Source of the DNA: Comamonas flocculans
Lineage (GTDB): Bacteria > Pseudomonadota > Gammaproteobacteria > Burkholderiales > Burkholderiaceae_C
Reading direction: 5' to 3'
DNA: 64,000 nt
Assembly: GCF_007954405.1 (NCBI RefSeq)
Contig: NZ_CP042344.1
Location: forward strand, 1,612,001 to 1,676,000
The position numbers were made by a program, and so were the translations under genes. Under the pieces are notes generated by a model. That model was not told where the DNA came from and made no database searches. It saw only the letters and a list, made by a program, of their open reading frames with translations. Shown here in pieces: positions 17,403-26,154 of the stretch. How positions within the stretch are numbered: the stretch's first letter is position 1; the number at the start of each line of letters is the position of its first letter.

Positions 17403-18100
17403 CCGACGAAACCGCCACCGACACCGCCCCGGCCACGCCAGCCGACAGTACCGACACAGCCGGCGCGCCCTCCGCCGCCGCCAAGGCCGCCCGCCGGCCC
17501 GCGCGCACGCCGCCCGCCCTGATGGCGCAGCTGGCGCAGTGGCATCCGCGCCTGTTCGGCGAGCGGCCGCTGCCGCTCAAGCGCGGCATCTTCCAGGACC
17601 TGATGGCCGCGCATGCGCCCGACAAGGACGAGCTCAAGCAGGCGCTGGCCTGGCACACGCGCTCCACCCGCTACCTCGTGGCCATGGCCAGCGGCCAGCC
17701 GCGCCACGACCTGCAGGGCAAGGTAGTGGAGCCGGTCGCGCCGGAGCACCTGTACCAGGCGCTCGTCGAGGTGTTTCGCCGCCGCCAGCGGCGCAGCCAG
17801 GAAGACCTGGGGCCGCAGTTGCGCCAGCGCATCGTGCGCGCCTACGAAGCCTCGGGCCTGACGCGCGAGGCCTATGCCGAGCGCGTGCGCGGCCCGCGCG
17901 CCGGTGCCGACGCCGACCTTGATGCCGCGCTGGCCCAAGCGGGCGAACACGACGCGCGCGCCGAGGCGCTGCTGCGCGCCTTCGAGGCCGCGGGCAGTGA
18001 GCTGCCCCGCTTTGCCGCCGACTACGGCCTGGCGCTGCCGCTGGTGCAGCGCCAGCTGGCCCGCGCGCGCCAGCTGCGCACCCTCGGCCAGCCGGCCTGA
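17399..18100 (+). CDS. ProQ/FinO-family RNA chaperone
   Basis: 233 residues. After a low-complexity Ala/Thr/Pro N-terminus, residues 40-105 form the ProQ/FinO domain: HPRLFGERPLPLKRGIFQDL, then ELKQALAWHTRSTRYL, then GQPRHDLQG. FinO-domain proteins bind sRNA and structured mRNA 3' ends. The C-terminal half is helical and charged, without a Tudor domain like that of E. coli ProQ. It overlaps glcF by 4 nt, so it is translated together with the glycolate genes. That coupling is unusual and may only reflect genome compaction. Confidence 0.88.
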   Translation: MTDETATDTAPATPADSTDTAGAPSAAAKAARRPARTPPALMAQLAQWHPRLFGERPLPLKRGIFQDLMAAHAPDKDELKQALAWHTRSTRYLVAMASGQPRHDLQGKVVEPVAPEHLYQALVEVFRRRQRRSQEDLGPQLRQRIVRAYEASGLTREAYAERVRGPRAGADADLDAALAQAGEHDARAEALLRAFEAAGSELPRFAADYGLALPLVQRQLARARQLRTLGQPA

Positions 18101-18180
18101 TGCGGCTTCGCAAGCAAAAAGACAACTGCGTTGCCTCGCCTTGCCGTACCAGGTGTATTGCCTGCGGCTGCGCGCCCATG

Positions 18181-18212
18181 AAAAAAGGGCATGCAGCCCC
18201 TGCTGCATGCCC
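18181..18212 (-). terminator. Intrinsic terminator of the repeat-rich exported protein gene
   Basis: Perfect 10-bp inverted repeat, GGGCATGCAG at 18187-18196 and CTGCATGCCC at 18203-18212, with a 6-nt loop. Read on the minus strand it is followed directly by six T (18186-18181). It is placed about 73 nt after the stop of the minus-strand gene ending at 18285, so it terminates that transcript. The plus strand has no T-run and is served poorly. The remaining sequence 18101-18180 shows no gene. Confidence 0.88.
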
Positions 18213-18284
18213 TTGGCATTTCTCTCTTGCGCCGGCCGGCGGCTGCGTCCCTGGTCGAGGCCCGGGTCGCGCCGCGCCGTGGCC

Positions 18285-18875
18285 TCAGGAAAGATTGCCG
18301 CTTTGCACGTGAAAACCGCTGGCCAGCGCCTCGCGGGTGCTGGCGCGCACCTCGGCGCGGCTCAGCGCGCTGGCGGGCAGCGCCGCCTGCCGTGCGGTGA
18401 ACTCACCGGCGGCGGGCGCGGCGCCCAAGGCATGGCTGCGCACCTCGGCCCGCGCCAGCGTGCTGGCGTTCATCGGCGCCTGGGCCAGGGGCAGGTTGCC
18501 CGCGGCCGGCCGGGTTTGCAGCGCCAGCGGCGTCGCCACCGAGGCGCGCGCCTTCACGCTGGCGCTGGCCGGCAGCGCGATGCCAAAGGGCGCAAGGCCG
18601 GCCGCGGGCTTGTGCGCCACGGCTTCGCTGCGCACCTGCTGGCGCGTCAGCACGCTGGTGGCCAGCTGCAGCGGGGCGGCGGGCAGTTCGCCGGCCAGGG
18701 GCGCCTCATGCGCGGCTTGTGCCCGCACCTCGGCGCGCTGCAGCTGGCTGGCCACGGGCAGGCTGTCGAACTGGAAGAAGGGGCCTTCGCCCGCGGCCGG
18801 GCCGGCGGCCAGGGCGCTGCCCGAAAGCACCAGGCCAGCGGCCAGAGCGGTGAGGGTGTGGTTCATGCGGATCAT
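18285..18875 (-). CDS. Repeat-rich exported protein of unknown function
   Basis: 196 residues. Signal peptide MIRMNHTLTALAAGLVLSGSALA with cleavage after ALA. The mature part repeats a short motif about every 30-40 residues: SQLQRAEVRAQA, SVLTRQQVRSEA, SVKARASVATP, STLARAEVRSHA, SALSRAEVRAST, often followed by an APAAGE or PLAGE turn. The LxRAxVRxE pattern resembles DUF4148, usually present once per protein in Burkholderiales periplasmic proteins. The ATG is preceded by AGGAG at 7 nt. The gene is monocistronic: it has its own terminator and a palindrome-rich upstream region. Function unknown. Confidence 0.8.
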   Translation of the reverse strand: MIRMNHTLTALAAGLVLSGSALAAGPAAGEGPFFQFDSLPVASQLQRAEVRAQAAHEAPLAGELPAAPLQLATSVLTRQQVRSEAVAHKPAAGLAPFGIALPASASVKARASVATPLALQTRPAAGNLPLAQAPMNASTLARAEVRSHALGAAPAAGEFTARQAALPASALSRAEVRASTREALASGFHVQSGNLS

Positions 18876-18989
18876 TTTTTTCTCCTGAGACAAAACGGTT
18901 CAAACAGGGCGCCCGGGCTGTCGCAAAAGCGGCTGCGGCCTGATCGCCTTCTTACGGAGCACCTTGGTTGCGTCCTCCGATGCCTCGTA

Positions 18990-19058
18990 GTTTCAGGGTT
19001 AACCCTGGTTAAAAAAAGACCCTGAAACGAATTACATTGTTTCGTCTATGGAAACAAT
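18990..19058. promoter_or_regulatory. Palindrome-rich control region (four GTTTC/GAAAC half-sites)
   Basis: The 380-nt stretch 18876-19256 holds no gene. Within it are GTTTCAGGG (18990-18998) facing CCCTGAAAC (19020-19028), the perfect palindrome CAGGGTTAACCCTG (18994-19007), and ATTGTTTC (19036-19043) facing GAAACAAT (19051-19058). The same GTTTC/GAAAC core thus appears four times in 70 nt. The region lies upstream of the minus-strand exported-protein gene and downstream of the EamA gene. It looks like a binding site for a dimeric repressor, TetR-like in symmetry, or a set of hairpins. A convincing -35/-10 pair was not found. The rest (19059-19256) shows nothing recognisable. Confidence 0.5.
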
Positions 19059-19256
19059 AAACCGACCTGCACTTGCGTCGGGCCTTGCGCGTGGGGCAGC
19101 GCCGGGGTGCGCAGCGGTCGCGCAGGCGCACCGGAAGGCGCATGCCGTGCGCAGGGAAGCGCCACGGAAGCGCCGTGGAAGGGGTAGGGAGGTAGCACGG
19201 ATGCCGTGCCCGGCCCCGCGGCGGTGCAACGCGGCCCGCCGCGGCGGGCGCGGGCT

Positions 19257-20135
19257 TCAGCGGCGCGCCTGCAGCGCCGCCAGCAGCGAGGCCGAGACGA
19301 TCAAGGCCCCGCCGGCCCAGGTGCGCAGCGTCGGCTGGGCCGCGCCGGCCGCCACCGACGAGGCGCTGGCAAACAGCACCTCGCACAGCATGACCAGCGC
19401 CGTCGTGCCCGCGGGCAGGCGGGTGGCGCCGTACTGCAGCGCCCAGTTGGCCAGCATCAGCGCCCCGGCCCACACCAGCAGCGGCACCAGCCAGGCGGCG
19501 TTGGCGCCGGGCAGCGCGGGCACGGCGCCCAGGCCCTGGCCGGCCGCGGCCGCCAGGCCCCCCAGCAGCGCGCCGCCGGCAAACATGGCCAGCACGCGCG
19601 CCTGCGTGGGTTCGTCGCGCAGGCGGCGCAGCGTGACGTTGGTGGCGGCGAACATGAAGCCGCCCAGCAGCGCCAGCGCATCGGCCAGCGAAAAGCCGCG
19701 GGTGAAGTGCGCCAGCTCGCCGTCCGCCGGCCAGAGCACCAGCACCACGCCGGCAAACGCCAGCAGCAGGCGCGCCATCGCGCCGCGCGTGGGCCGCTCG
19801 CCCAGAAAGCGCCAGGCCAGCAGGATGGACCAGGCGGGCATCAGGTAGAACAGGATGACCACGCGCACCACGTCGCCTATGGTCACCGCCCAGTTGAAGC
19901 CGACGTTGGTCAGCCCCGCCACCAGCACCAGCAGCCACAGGCCGGGTGCGCGCAGCAGCTGGCGCAGCGCGCCGGGGCGCAGCAGCAGCAGCGTGAGGGT
20001 GATGAGCGCGAACATCGCGGCGATGGCCCACAGCGGGTGCAGGCCGGCCTCGTACATGCGGCGCAGCGGCCACCAGGAAACGCCCCAGATCAGGGCATTG
20101 CACAGCAGGGCGAAAACGGGCAGGGACTTGTGCAT
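19257..20135 (-). CDS. DMT-superfamily (EamA) transporter
   Basis: 292 residues with about ten hydrophobic helices arranged as two EamA repeats of five: the first runs over 8-130 (ALLCNALIWGVSWWPLRRM start, LFYLMPAWSILLAWRFLGE end), the second over 150-290 (LLGGFMFAATNVTLRR start, RLPAGTTALVMLCEVLFA end). EamA proteins export small metabolites such as amino acids or import purines; the substrate is not predictable here. It is followed, in transcript order, by the unrelated exported-protein gene after the palindromic region. A fragment of the dispersed TAGCTG repeat lies just upstream. Confidence 0.88.
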   Translation of the reverse strand: MHKSLPVFALLCNALIWGVSWWPLRRMYEAGLHPLWAIAAMFALITLTLLLLRPGALRQLLRAPGLWLLVLVAGLTNVGFNWAVTIGDVVRVVILFYLMPAWSILLAWRFLGERPTRGAMARLLLAFAGVVLVLWPADGELAHFTRGFSLADALALLGGFMFAATNVTLRRLRDEPTQARVLAMFAGGALLGGLAAAAGQGLGAVPALPGANAAWLVPLLVWAGALMLANWALQYGATRLPAGTTALVMLCEVLFASASSVAAGAAQPTLRTWAGGALIVSASLLAALQARR

Positions 20136-20164
20136 GAAAACTGCCGCAAACGCAAGATTGTCAT

Positions 20165-20178
20165 GCGCTTGCAGCTAT
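20165..20178 (-). repeat. Fragment of dispersed TAGCTG repeat
   Basis: GCGCTTGCAGCTAT on the plus strand; on the minus strand it reads ATAGCTGCAAGCGC, preceded by TTTTTC. It shares the ATAGCTG core plus a nearby GCG with copies at 37041, 45449 and 46621. It sits between lplT and the EamA gene. This is the shortest and least certain copy. Confidence 0.4.
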
Positions 20179-20184
20179 GAAAAA

Positions 20185-21447
20185 TCATTTGTCGCGCCGG
20201 GCGATCACCTTCAGGCGCGACATCTCTTCGCGGTAGGCGCGCAAATTCCAGGCGTACCAGCGCTGGATCAGCCACATCACCAGCGTCACCGTCGCGCCGA
20301 AGGCGGTGACGGCGCCGAAGGCCGACAGGCCCCAGCTGCTGGCGATGCTGTAGGCCGCGCCCATCAGCAGGATGGCCAGCTGTTCGTTGAAGTTCTGCAC
20401 CGCGATGGAGCGCCCCGCCCCCATGAGGTGGTGGCCGCGGTGCTGCAGCAGCGCATTCATCGGCACCACCAGGAAGCCGCCCAGCGCACCCATGAAGACC
20501 AGGAAGGGCACGGCCACCCAGATGCTGTCGATCAGGTTCATCGCCATCACCAGCACGCCCATGCCTATGCCCCAGGGGATCACGCGCGGCGCGCGGTCCA
20601 GGCGGATGCGCAGCGAGGCGAACACCGCGCCGCTGGCCGTGCCCAGCGCCACCACGCCCACCAGCGCCGCGGCCTTGGTGGTGCCATAGCCCAGCGCCGC
20701 CGCCGCCCAGGCCAGCACCACGTAGCGCAGGTTGCCCGACACGCCCCAGAACAGCGTGGTGGAGGCCAGCGAGATCTGCCCCAGCTTGTCGCGCCACAGG
20801 CGCCGGTTGCATTCGCGAAAGTCGGGCAGCAGCGCCAGCGGGTTGCGCGGCATCGGCCGGCGGCGCGTGCGCGTCAGCGGGATGTGCAGGTTGAACCAGG
20901 CGGCCAGCAGGTAGACCGGGATCAGCGCGAAGATGGCGCCTTCGGCCGGCAGTTCGATGCCCGGCCACTGCCCGGCCAGCAGCAGCTCGGACACCTCGGG
21001 CGCGACCAGCTGGCCGCCCAGCACCACGCCCAGGATGATGGAGGCTATCGTCAGCCCCTCTATCCAGCCGTTGGCCTTGACCAGCCGCGAGGCCGGCAGC
21101 AGCTCGGTGAGGATGCCGTACTTGGCCGGCGAATACGCCGCCGCGCCCAGGCCCACCACGCCGTAGGCCAGCAGCGGGTGCGAGCCGGCGAGCATCAGCA
21201 CGCAGCCCAGCGCCTTGACGGCATTGCTGTAGAACATCACCCGCCCCTTGGGCAGCGAGTCGGCGAACGCGCCCACCCAGGGCGCGAGCAGCACGTAGAA
21301 CAGCGCGAACATCGGCACCAGCGCCGCCGCCTGCCAGGGGGGCGCGCCGTCGGTGCGCAGCAGTTCCACGGCCACGACGAACAAGGCGTTGTCTGCCAGC
21401 GAGCTGAAGAACTGCGCCGACATGATGGTGTAGAAACCGCGCTTCAT
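20185..21447 (-). CDS. lplT: Lysophospholipid transporter LplT
   Basis: 420-residue MFS protein with about 12 helices. It opens with MKRGFYTIMSAQFFSSLADNA, a start typical of LplT, and contains AYSPAKYGILTELLP and the KANGWIEGLTIASIILG segment of the same family. LplT flips lyso-phospholipids across the inner membrane for reacylation by the Aas acyltransferase. aas is not next to it here, unlike in enterobacteria. It is transcribed away from alr, with 145 nt between the two starts. Confidence 0.92.
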   Translation of the reverse strand: MKRGFYTIMSAQFFSSLADNALFVVAVELLRTDGAPPWQAAALVPMFALFYVLLAPWVGAFADSLPKGRVMFYSNAVKALGCVLMLAGSHPLLAYGVVGLGAAAYSPAKYGILTELLPASRLVKANGWIEGLTIASIILGVVLGGQLVAPEVSELLLAGQWPGIELPAEGAIFALIPVYLLAAWFNLHIPLTRTRRRPMPRNPLALLPDFRECNRRLWRDKLGQISLASTTLFWGVSGNLRYVVLAWAAAALGYGTTKAAALVGVVALGTASGAVFASLRIRLDRAPRVIPWGIGMGVLVMAMNLIDSIWVAVPFLVFMGALGGFLVVPMNALLQHRGHHLMGAGRSIAVQNFNEQLAILLMGAAYSIASSWGLSAFGAVTAFGATVTLVMWLIQRWYAWNLRAYREEMSRLKVIARRDK

Positions 21448-21592
21448 CAGGAGTTGGCAGACCGCCCCGGCCGGGGGGGCGAAGTAGAACTTGGGGAACT
21501 CCGTGGAGCGACGCGCGGGTTTATATCACGCAGCACCCGGCGCAGCCGGTGCGAGAATGCCCGCGCTTTTGCCCCGTTGCCCCTGGATAGAC

Positions 21593-22690
21593 ATGCCACG
21601 CCCCATCCTAGCGACCATTCACCTCGGCGCGCTGCGCCACAACCTTGCAGCCGCGCGCGAGCGTGCCCGGGGCGCGCGCGTCTGGGCCGTGGTCAAGGCC
21701 AATGCCTACGGCCACGGCATCGCCCGGGTGTTCGATGCGCTGCGCGGCGCCGACGGCTTTGCGCTGCTGGACCTGGCCGAGGCACAGCTGCTGCGCGAGC
21801 TGGGCTGGCGCGGGCCCATCCTGCTGCTGGAGGGCGTGTTCGAGCCGCGCGACCTGGAGCTGTGCTCGCGCCTGTCGCTGTGGCACGCGGTGCACACCGA
21901 TGCGCAGATCGACTGGCTCGGCCAGCACAAGACGCAGGCGCCGCACCACGTCTTCCTCTTGATGAACTCGGGCATGAACCGCCTGGGTTTTGCCCCCGGG
22001 CGCTATCGCGGCGCCTGGGCGCGGCTGAACGCGCTGGCGCAGGTCGACGAGATCACGCTGATGACGCATTTTTCCGACGCCGACGGCGCGCGCGGCATCG
22101 CCCACCAGGTGGCCGCCTTCGAGGCCGTCACGCGCGACCTGCCCGGCGGGCGCAGCCTGAGCAACAGCGCCGCGCTGCTGCGCCATGCGCACGACGCCGC
22201 GGTGCGCGCCGACTGGGTGCGCCCCGGCATCATGGTCTATGGCAGCGCGCCCGACTTTCCCGAGCACGACCTGCAGCACTGGGGCCTGCAGCCGGGCATG
22301 ACGCTGGCCGCGCGCGTCATCGGCGTGCAGCAGCTGCAGGCGGGCGACAGCGTGGGCTACGGCTCCACCTTCATTGCCGAGCGGCCCATGGTGGTCGGCA
22401 CCGTCGCCTGTGGCTATGCCGACGGCTACCCGCGCCACGCAGCCACCGGCACGCCGGTGCTGGTCGACGGCGCGCGCAGCCGCACGCTGGGGCGCGTGAG
22501 CATGGACATGCTGGCCGTGGACCTCACCGCCCTGCCCGGCGCCGGCCTGGGCAGCGAGGTGACGCTGTGGGGGCGCGCCGCCAGCGGCGCCGTGCTGGCC
22601 GTGGAAGAAGTGGCCGCCGCCGCCGGCACCATAGGCTACGAACTGCTGTGCGCGCTGGCGCCGCGCGTGCCGGTGCTGGTGCAGGACTGA
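21593..22690 (+). CDS. alr: Alanine racemase
   Basis: 365 residues. The PLP-binding lysine sits in [11 protein letters not shown] near residue 37; the catalytic tyrosine lies in GYGSTF in the C-terminal domain; [11 protein letters not shown] completes the active site. Alr makes D-alanine for peptidoglycan. The ATG giving [11 protein letters not shown] is the expected start; the open frame reaches 34 codons further but this lacks homology. Length is typical (about 360). It is transcribed with the small membrane protein gene that begins 20 nt downstream. Confidence 0.95.
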   Translation: MPRPILATIHLGALRHNLAAARERARGARVWAVVKANAYGHGIARVFDALRGADGFALLDLAEAQLLRELGWRGPILLLEGVFEPRDLELCSRLSLWHAVHTDAQIDWLGQHKTQAPHHVFLLMNSGMNRLGFAPGRYRGAWARLNALAQVDEITLMTHFSDADGARGIAHQVAAFEAVTRDLPGGRSLSNSAALLRHAHDAAVRADWVRPGIMVYGSAPDFPEHDLQHWGLQPGMTLAARVIGVQQLQAGDSVGYGSTFIAERPMVVGTVACGYADGYPRHAATGTPVLVDGARSRTLGRVSMDMLAVDLTALPGAGLGSEVTLWGRAASGAVLAVEEVAAAAGTIGYELLCALAPRVPVLVQD

Positions 22691-22710
22691 CGGGCGCGAG
22701 GGTCTGCGCC

Positions 22711-23238
22711 ATGCCCGCCCCGCGCAGCCGCTGGAGCGTCTTGCGCCTGCAGCGCCGGGCGCTGGAGCAGGATCTGCGCCGCCGCCACAGCCTGCGCCTG
22801 CACGGCTGGCTGATCGGCGCCCTCACGCTGGCGCTCACCTGGGGCGGTTCGGCGCTGCTGCGCCAGGCGGGCGTGCACAGCCTGGCGCTGCGCTACCTGC
22901 TGGCGCTGGCCGTGGGCTATGGCGCCTATCTGCTGGTGCTGCGCTGCTGGGCGCTGTGGCTGCTGCGGCCGGCCAGCGCTGGCCGCGTGCGGGCAGGTGA
23001 CGCGCTGGACGCGGCCGAAACCGGCGTGGATGCGGCCCAGGGGCTGCGCGCGCTGCTGCCCGAGGCGCAGGGCGGCGACGCGGCGCAGGGCGCGGCCCAG
23101 CTTGGCGAGGCGCTGGGCCTGGCCGGCGCGGTGGACGAAGGCGCCGTGGCCCTGGGCGCGGCGGTGGACCACTGGCTGCCCCAGGCGCGCAGCCTGCCCG
23201 AGGCGCTGCGGGCGCTGCACCTTGCGGCACCACGATAG
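22711..23238 (+). CDS. Small membrane protein of unknown function
   Basis: 175 residues. A basic N-terminus (RSRWSVLRLQRRALEQDLRRR) is followed by two hydrophobic helices, about 32-52 (WLIGALTLALTWGGSALL) and 60-85 (LRYLLALAVGYGAYLLVLRC). A soluble C-terminal part is rich in Ala, Gly and Glu. No family recognised. It lies 20 nt after alr and probably shares its transcript; the topology would place both termini in the cytoplasm. The hydrophobic pattern supports it being a real gene. Confidence 0.62.
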   Translation: MPAPRSRWSVLRLQRRALEQDLRRRHSLRLHGWLIGALTLALTWGGSALLRQAGVHSLALRYLLALAVGYGAYLLVLRCWALWLLRPASAGRVRAGDALDAAETGVDAAQGLRALLPEAQGGDAAQGAAQLGEALGLAGAVDEGAVALGAAVDHWLPQARSLPEALRALHLAAPR

Positions 23239-23252
23239 ATATTATCAAAAAC

Positions 23253-23334
23253 AATAGCTTTTAGCGCTCGTGTAGCAATGATCTCGGGTATTTTTATATC
23301 TGAAAACCTTGGTGGACAATCGCTGAAAGCTATC
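23253..23334. repeat. AT-rich spacer with imperfect inverted repeat (dispersed element)
   Basis: AATAGCTTTTAGCG (23253-23266) and CGCTGAAAGCTATC (23321-23334) form an inverted repeat with 12 of 14 matches. The spacer between alr's partner gene and radA (23239-23371) is strikingly AT-rich for this genome. The arms resemble the TAGCTG-nn-GCG elements near recQ and metH. It may be a decayed copy of that element or may act as a weak terminator. No gene is seen in the spacer. Confidence 0.5.
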
Positions 23335-23371
23335 AATTCATTGATCCTTCCCCGGGCGGCTAGCATCGGTC

Positions 23372-24754
23372 ATGGCCAAGGAAAAGACCCTCTACACCTG
23401 CAATGAGTGCGGCGCCAGCAGCCCGCGCTGGCTGGGCAAATGCCCCGGCTGCGGCGCCTGGAACACGCTGGTGGAAACGGCCGCCGAGGCTGCCGGCGCG
23501 GGCAAGAACCGCCTGGGCGGCGCGTCGTACGCGGGCCTGGCGCCGGCGCAGCAGGTCGTGCCGCTGTCCAGCATCGAGGCGACCGAAGTCGCGCGCACGG
23601 CCACCGGCATCGCCGAGCTGGACCGGGTGCTGGGCGGCGGCATCGTCGAGGGCGGCGTGGCGCTGATCGGGGGCGATCCGGGCATAGGCAAGTCCACGCT
23701 GCTGCTGCAGGCGCTCGACGCGCTGCAGCGCCTGGGCCTGCCGGTGCTCTACGTGAGCGGCGAGGAAAGCGGCGCCCAGGTGGCGCTGCGCGCGCGCCGC
23801 CTGGGCCTGGCGGCCAGCGGCGTGCAGGTGCTGGCCGAAATCCAGCTGGAAAAAATCCTCGCCACCGTCGATGCGGTGCAGCCCGCCGTCTGCGTGATCG
23901 ACTCCATCCAGACGATGTATTCGGACCAGCTCGCCAGCGCCCCCGGCAGCGTTGCCCAAGTGCGCGAATGCGCGGCCCACCTCACGCGCCTGGCCAAGGC
24001 CAGCGGCATCGCGGTGGTGCTGGTCGGCCACGTCACCAAGGAAGGCGCCATCGCCGGCCCGCGCGTGCTCGAGCACATGGTGGACACGGTGCTGTACTTC
24101 GAGGGCGACACGCATTCGAGCTTTCGTCTGGTGCGCGCGATCAAGAACCGCTTTGGCGCGGTGAACGAGATCGGCGTCTTCGCCATGACCGAACACGGCC
24201 TCAAGGGCGTATCCAACCCGAGCGCAATTTTCTTGAGCCAGCACAGCGAACCCGTGCCCGGCTCCTGCGTGCTCGTCACGCTGGAAGGCACGCGCCCGCT
24301 GCTGGTGGAAATCCAGGCCCTGGTCGATGGCGGTGGCCCCAGTCCGCGGCGGTTGTCCGTCGGTCTGGACCGCGACCGCCTGGCCATGCTGCTGGCCGTG
24401 CTGCATCGGCACGCGGGCGTGGCCTGCTTTGACCAGGACGTGTTCGTCAACGCCGTGGGCGGCGTGCGCATAGGCGAGCCGGCGGCCGACCTGGCGGTGC
24501 TGCTGGCCATCACCTCCAGCCTGCGCGCCAAGCCCCTGCCCAAGGGTTTCTTCGCCTTTGGCGAGGTGGGCCTGGCCGGCGAGGTGCGACCGGCCCCGCG
24601 CGGGCAGGAGCGGCTCAGGGAGGCCGCCAAGCTCGGCTTCACCGTCGCCGTCGTGCCCAAGGCCAATGCACCCAAGAAACCCATTGCGGGCCTGAGCATC
24701 CACGCCGTGGACCGCGTGGAGCAGGCCCTGGACGCGGTGCGCACCCTCGCCTGA
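23372..24754 (+). CDS. radA: DNA repair protein RadA
   Basis: 460 residues. N-terminal C4 zinc finger (CNECGASSPRWLGKCPGCG), a RecA-like ATPase with Walker A GGDPGIGKST, the RadA-specific KNRFG motif in IKNRFGAVNEIG, and a C-terminal Lon-like domain (GGVRIGEPAADLAVLLA). RadA is a branch-migration helicase in homologous recombination. Length equals E. coli RadA (460). It is followed after 3 nt by a small membrane protein gene. Confidence 0.97.
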   Translation: MAKEKTLYTCNECGASSPRWLGKCPGCGAWNTLVETAAEAAGAGKNRLGGASYAGLAPAQQVVPLSSIEATEVARTATGIAELDRVLGGGIVEGGVALIGGDPGIGKSTLLLQALDALQRLGLPVLYVSGEESGAQVALRARRLGLAASGVQVLAEIQLEKILATVDAVQPAVCVIDSIQTMYSDQLASAPGSVAQVRECAAHLTRLAKASGIAVVLVGHVTKEGAIAGPRVLEHMVDTVLYFEGDTHSSFRLVRAIKNRFGAVNEIGVFAMTEHGLKGVSNPSAIFLSQHSEPVPGSCVLVTLEGTRPLLVEIQALVDGGGPSPRRLSVGLDRDRLAMLLAVLHRHAGVACFDQDVFVNAVGGVRIGEPAADLAVLLAITSSLRAKPLPKGFFAFGEVGLAGEVRPAPRGQERLREAAKLGFTVAVVPKANAPKKPIAGLSIHAVDRVEQALDAVRTLA

Positions 24755-24757
24755 GCC

Positions 24758-25171
24758 ATGGCGCTGCGCCGCTTTGCCGCCCCGCTGGCGCTGGCCGCGC
24801 TGATCGCGCTGTGCTGGCGCGCCTGGGGCTGGCCTGGCGTGCTGGCCGGCGCGGGCGGCGCGCTGCTGTGGCTGCTGCTGCACTTCACGCGCCTTATGCA
24901 CGTCATGCGCCGCGCGGCGGCGCGCCCCATGGGCACGGTGGCCAGCGCGGTGATGCTGCATTCCCGCCTGCGCCGCGGGGTCAATCTGCTGCATGTGGTG
25001 GCGCTTGCGCAGGCGCTGGGCGAGCGCCTGGGCGCCGAGGGCGAGCAGCCCGAGCGCTGGGCCTGGCGCGACGCTGGCGGCGCGCGCGTGGTCTGCGAAT
25101 TCTCCGCCGGGCGCCTGACGCACTGGCACATCGAGCGCGCCGAAACCGGCGCCAGCCCGCGCGGATCGTAG
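24758..25171 (+). CDS. Small membrane protein of unknown function
   Basis: 137 residues. Two hydrophobic helices lie at about 8-22 (PLALAALIALCW) and 26-45 (GVLAGAGGALLWLLLHFTRL), then a basic segment (RRAAARPMG) and a soluble tail ending in FSAGRLTHWHIERAE. No family recognised. It starts 3 nt after radA, so it is almost certainly co-transcribed with it, and ilvE begins 39 nt further on. The close packing and the membrane pattern support a real gene. Confidence 0.68.
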   Translation: MALRRFAAPLALAALIALCWRAWGWPGVLAGAGGALLWLLLHFTRLMHVMRRAAARPMGTVASAVMLHSRLRRGVNLLHVVALAQALGERLGAEGEQPERWAWRDAGGARVVCEFSAGRLTHWHIERAETGASPRGS

Positions 25172-25210
25172 AATGCCCGGTTATTCTGATTCAGTTTACA
25201 GGGGATACAG

Positions 25211-26149
25211 ATGAGTTCCACAGCTCCTTCGCTCGCTGATCGTGACGGAAAGATCTGGATGGATGGCCAGATGGTCGATTGGCGCGACGCCAGGATCCAC
25301 GTGCTCACCCACACGCTGCACTACGGCTGCGGCGCCTTCGAAGGCGTGCGCGCCTACGAGGCCGAGGGCGGCACCGCCATCTTCCGCCTGCACGAGCACA
25401 CCCAGCGCCTGTTCAACAGCGCCAAGATCCTGCGCATGCACATCCCCTTCAGCATCGAGCAGGTCAACGAGGCGCAACGCGAGGTAGTGCGCGCCAACCA
25501 GCTCAAGTCCTGCTACCTGCGCCCGCTCATCTGGATCGGCGACAAGAAGCTGGGCGTCTCGCCCAAGGGCAACGACATCCACATCATGGTGGCCGCCTGG
25601 GCCTGGGGCGCCTACCTGGGCGAAGAGGGCATGAACAAGGGCATCCGCGTCAAGACCAGCAGCTACACGCGCCACCACGTCAACATCACCATGACGCAGG
25701 CCAAGACGGTGAGCAACTACACCAACTCCATCCTGGCCAACATGGAAGCCACCGACGACGGCTACGACGAGGCCATCCTGCTGGACAACGCCGGTTTCGT
25801 GAGCGAAGGCTCGGGCGAGAACGTCTACATCGTCAAGGACGGCGTGGTCTATACCCCCGACCTGTCGGCCGGCGCGCTCAACGGCATCACGCGCAACACC
25901 GTGCTGCACATCTGCAAGGATCTGGGAATCGAGGTGGTGCAAAAGCGCATCACGCGCGACGAGTGCTACATCGCCGACGAAATGTTCTTCAGCGGCACCG
26001 CCGCCGAGATCACCCCGATCCGCGAATACGACCGGCTGCAGATCGGCGCCGGCGCGCGCGGCCCCATCACCGAGAAGATCCAGGCGGCCTTCTTCGACAT
26101 CGTGGGCGGGCGCAACGCCAAGTACGCCCACTGGCTCACCCGGGTCTGA
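25211..26149 (+). CDS. ilvE: Branched-chain amino acid aminotransferase
   Basis: 312-residue fold-type IV PLP enzyme. Features: LTHTLHYGCGAFEGVRAYE near residue 35, the PLP lysine in AKTVSNYTNS, and SEGSGENVYIVKDG, all diagnostic of IlvE. It transfers the amino group between glutamate and the keto acids of Leu, Ile and Val, in the cytoplasm. The ATG has AGGGGA 6 nt upstream. Length agrees with E. coli IlvE (309). A zinc-finger gene follows at 5 nt. Confidence 0.96.
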   Translation: MSSTAPSLADRDGKIWMDGQMVDWRDARIHVLTHTLHYGCGAFEGVRAYEAEGGTAIFRLHEHTQRLFNSAKILRMHIPFSIEQVNEAQREVVRANQLKSCYLRPLIWIGDKKLGVSPKGNDIHIMVAAWAWGAYLGEEGMNKGIRVKTSSYTRHHVNITMTQAKTVSNYTNSILANMEATDDGYDEAILLDNAGFVSEGSGENVYIVKDGVVYTPDLSAGALNGITRNTVLHICKDLGIEVVQKRITRDECYIADEMFFSGTAAEITPIREYDRLQIGAGARGPITEKIQAAFFDIVGGRNAKYAHWLTRV

Positions 26150-26154
26150 ACGCC

